Below, piece by piece: positions 6,626 through 6,872 of a stretch of DNA of 6,872 nt. The position numbers were made by a program, and so were the translations under genes. The DNA is from Oscillospiraceae bacterium (GTDB lineage Bacteria > Bacillota > Clostridia > UMGS1883): assembly GCA_015069065.1 (NCBI GenBank), contig SVJI01000079.1:1-6872 (forward strand). The letters are read 5' to 3'. The notes under the pieces were generated by a model. The model ran no database searches and was not told the origin of the DNA. It was given only the letters and a program-made list of their open reading frames with translations. How positions within the stretch are numbered: position 1 is the first letter of the stretch; each line of letters begins with the position of its first letter.

Positions 6626-6661
6626 ACAGGGACACTCCGTACGGAGTGTCCCTGTTTTTTT
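6626..6661 (+). terminator. Strong Rho-independent terminator of the EF-G-like gene
   Basis: Positions 6626-6640 and 6641-6655 are exact reverse complements, a perfect 30-base palindrome (left arm ACAGGGACACTCCGT). In RNA this gives about 13 pairs around a GTAC loop. Seven T's (6655-6661) follow. It lies 14 bases after the stop and isolates the gene from the strong promoters downstream. Confidence 0.95.
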
Positions 6662-6686
6662 CTATTAAAATTTTTCAAAAAAGGTG

Positions 6687-6715
6687 TTGACAAATGTCTT
6701 AATTTGTAGTAACAT
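6687..6715 (+). promoter_or_regulatory. Upstream tandem promoter (P1) of a probable rRNA operon
   Basis: TTGACA (6687-6692), 17-base spacer, TAACAT (6710-6715), start near 6722. The -35 is embedded in an 18-base block (6677-6694) repeated at the second promoter, and an A/T-rich stretch from 6663 resembles an UP element. Its -10 is one base off consensus, so it should be the weaker of the two. Confidence 0.72.
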
Positions 6716-6752
6716 ACATAACGTTGTCGCAAAAAGCAGCATAGGGAAAAGA

Positions 6753-6775
6753 CATCGTCAAAAGCATCGTCAAAA
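6753..6775 (+). repeat. Two direct copies of CATCGTCAAAA between the tandem promoters
   Basis: CATCGTCAAAA occurs at 6753-6763 and 6765-6775, exactly 12 bases apart. It lies just upstream of the phased A-tracts of the second promoter. It could be a short duplication or a regulator site; no known binding consensus is recognised. Confidence 0.55.
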
Positions 6776-6797
6776 AAACTTAAAAAAGTTTAAAAAA
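6772..6797 (+). promoter_or_regulatory. Phased A-tracts (UP-element-like) before the second promoter
   Basis: Three A-runs at 6772-6778, 6782-6787 and 6792-6797 have centres 10 bases apart, the helical repeat. Such phasing bends DNA and, directly upstream of a -35, is typical of UP elements that bind the RNA polymerase alpha subunit at very active promoters. Confidence 0.6.
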
Positions 6798-6801
6798 GGT
6801 G

Positions 6802-6830
6802 TTGACAAAGAAGAAAAAGCGATGTATAAT
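6802..6830 (+). promoter_or_regulatory. Downstream tandem promoter (P2), full consensus
   Basis: Perfect TTGACA (6802-6807), 17-base spacer, perfect TATAAT (6825-6830), start near 6837. It shares the block AAAAAAGGTGTTGACAAA (6792-6809) with P1 (6677-6694). Two tandem near-consensus promoters with A-rich upstream sequence are the usual arrangement before rRNA operons in Firmicutes. Confidence 0.88.
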
Positions 6831-6836
6831 AAACAA

Positions 6837-6872
6837 GCTCGCTTGAAAAAGCATGGCGTATGGAACCTTGAA
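6837..6872 (+). other. Start of a probable rRNA operon leader (runs off the window)
   Basis: The expected transcript begins near 6837, contains a small GCTT-GAAA-AAGC hairpin (6841-6852), and reaches GGAACCTTGAA at the window edge. CCTTGAAAA-type sequences are what I recall from boxA-like antitermination leaders before 16S rRNA in Clostridia. No start codon with a ribosome binding site is visible. The 16S gene itself is not in the window, so the assignment is an inference from promoter style and this motif. Confidence 0.5.

Noticed and set aside
6626..6655. Perfect 30-base palindrome as an operator or recombination site
   Set aside because: Its position 14 bases after a stop codon and the seven T's that follow explain it fully as an intrinsic terminator.

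Overview
The window looks like ordinary chromosome from a low-to-mid-GC Gram-positive bacterium, most likely a clostridium (class Clostridia, perhaps the Oscillospiraceae/Ruminococcaceae side; the genus cannot be fixed from sequence alone). The reasons are the gene families present (DUF1015, a G5+3D cell-wall protein, a SpoVB-type flippase, AsnA, an EF-G-2-type GTPase), strong TTGACA-17-TATAAT promoters, AT-rich gaps, and a hairpin-plus-T-run terminator after most genes. All genes are on the + strand. There is no sign of a mobile element, CRISPR array or phage gene.

Layout: 1-499, 3' end of a DUF1015 gene, closed by a terminator (514-566). 567-802, an AT-rich gap with a small C4/G4 hairpin, a possible WalR-type box, and a consensus promoter. 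803-1615, a secreted G5+3D-domain protein, probably a peptidoglycan lytic enzyme. 1631-1665, a terminator-like hairpin whose 3' arm is also the ribosome binding site of the next gene. 1666-3171, a SpoVB-like MOP-family flippase. 3191-3219, a promoter, then asnA (3257-4264; ammonia-dependent asparagine synthetase) and its terminator (4282-4324). 4325-4565, a non-coding leader whose 3' part can fold into a closed multibranch RNA. 4566-6611, an EF-G-like translational GTPase with altered G motifs, then a very strong terminator (6626-6661). 6662-6872, two tandem promoters sharing an 18-bp block, with phased A-tracts and a transcript start that resembles the leader of an rRNA operon lying just beyond the window.

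The genes are mostly separate transcription units. The 3D protein and the flippase are the only likely pair and share a cell-envelope theme (wall turnover and lipid-linked precursor export). AsnA, the EF-G paralogue and the putative rRNA operon serve amino-acid supply and translation. No new multi-gene system is visible. The most unusual signals are regulatory: the folded leader before the EF-G-like gene, the hairpin that buries the flippase ribosome binding site, and the possible WalR box before the wall-enzyme gene.
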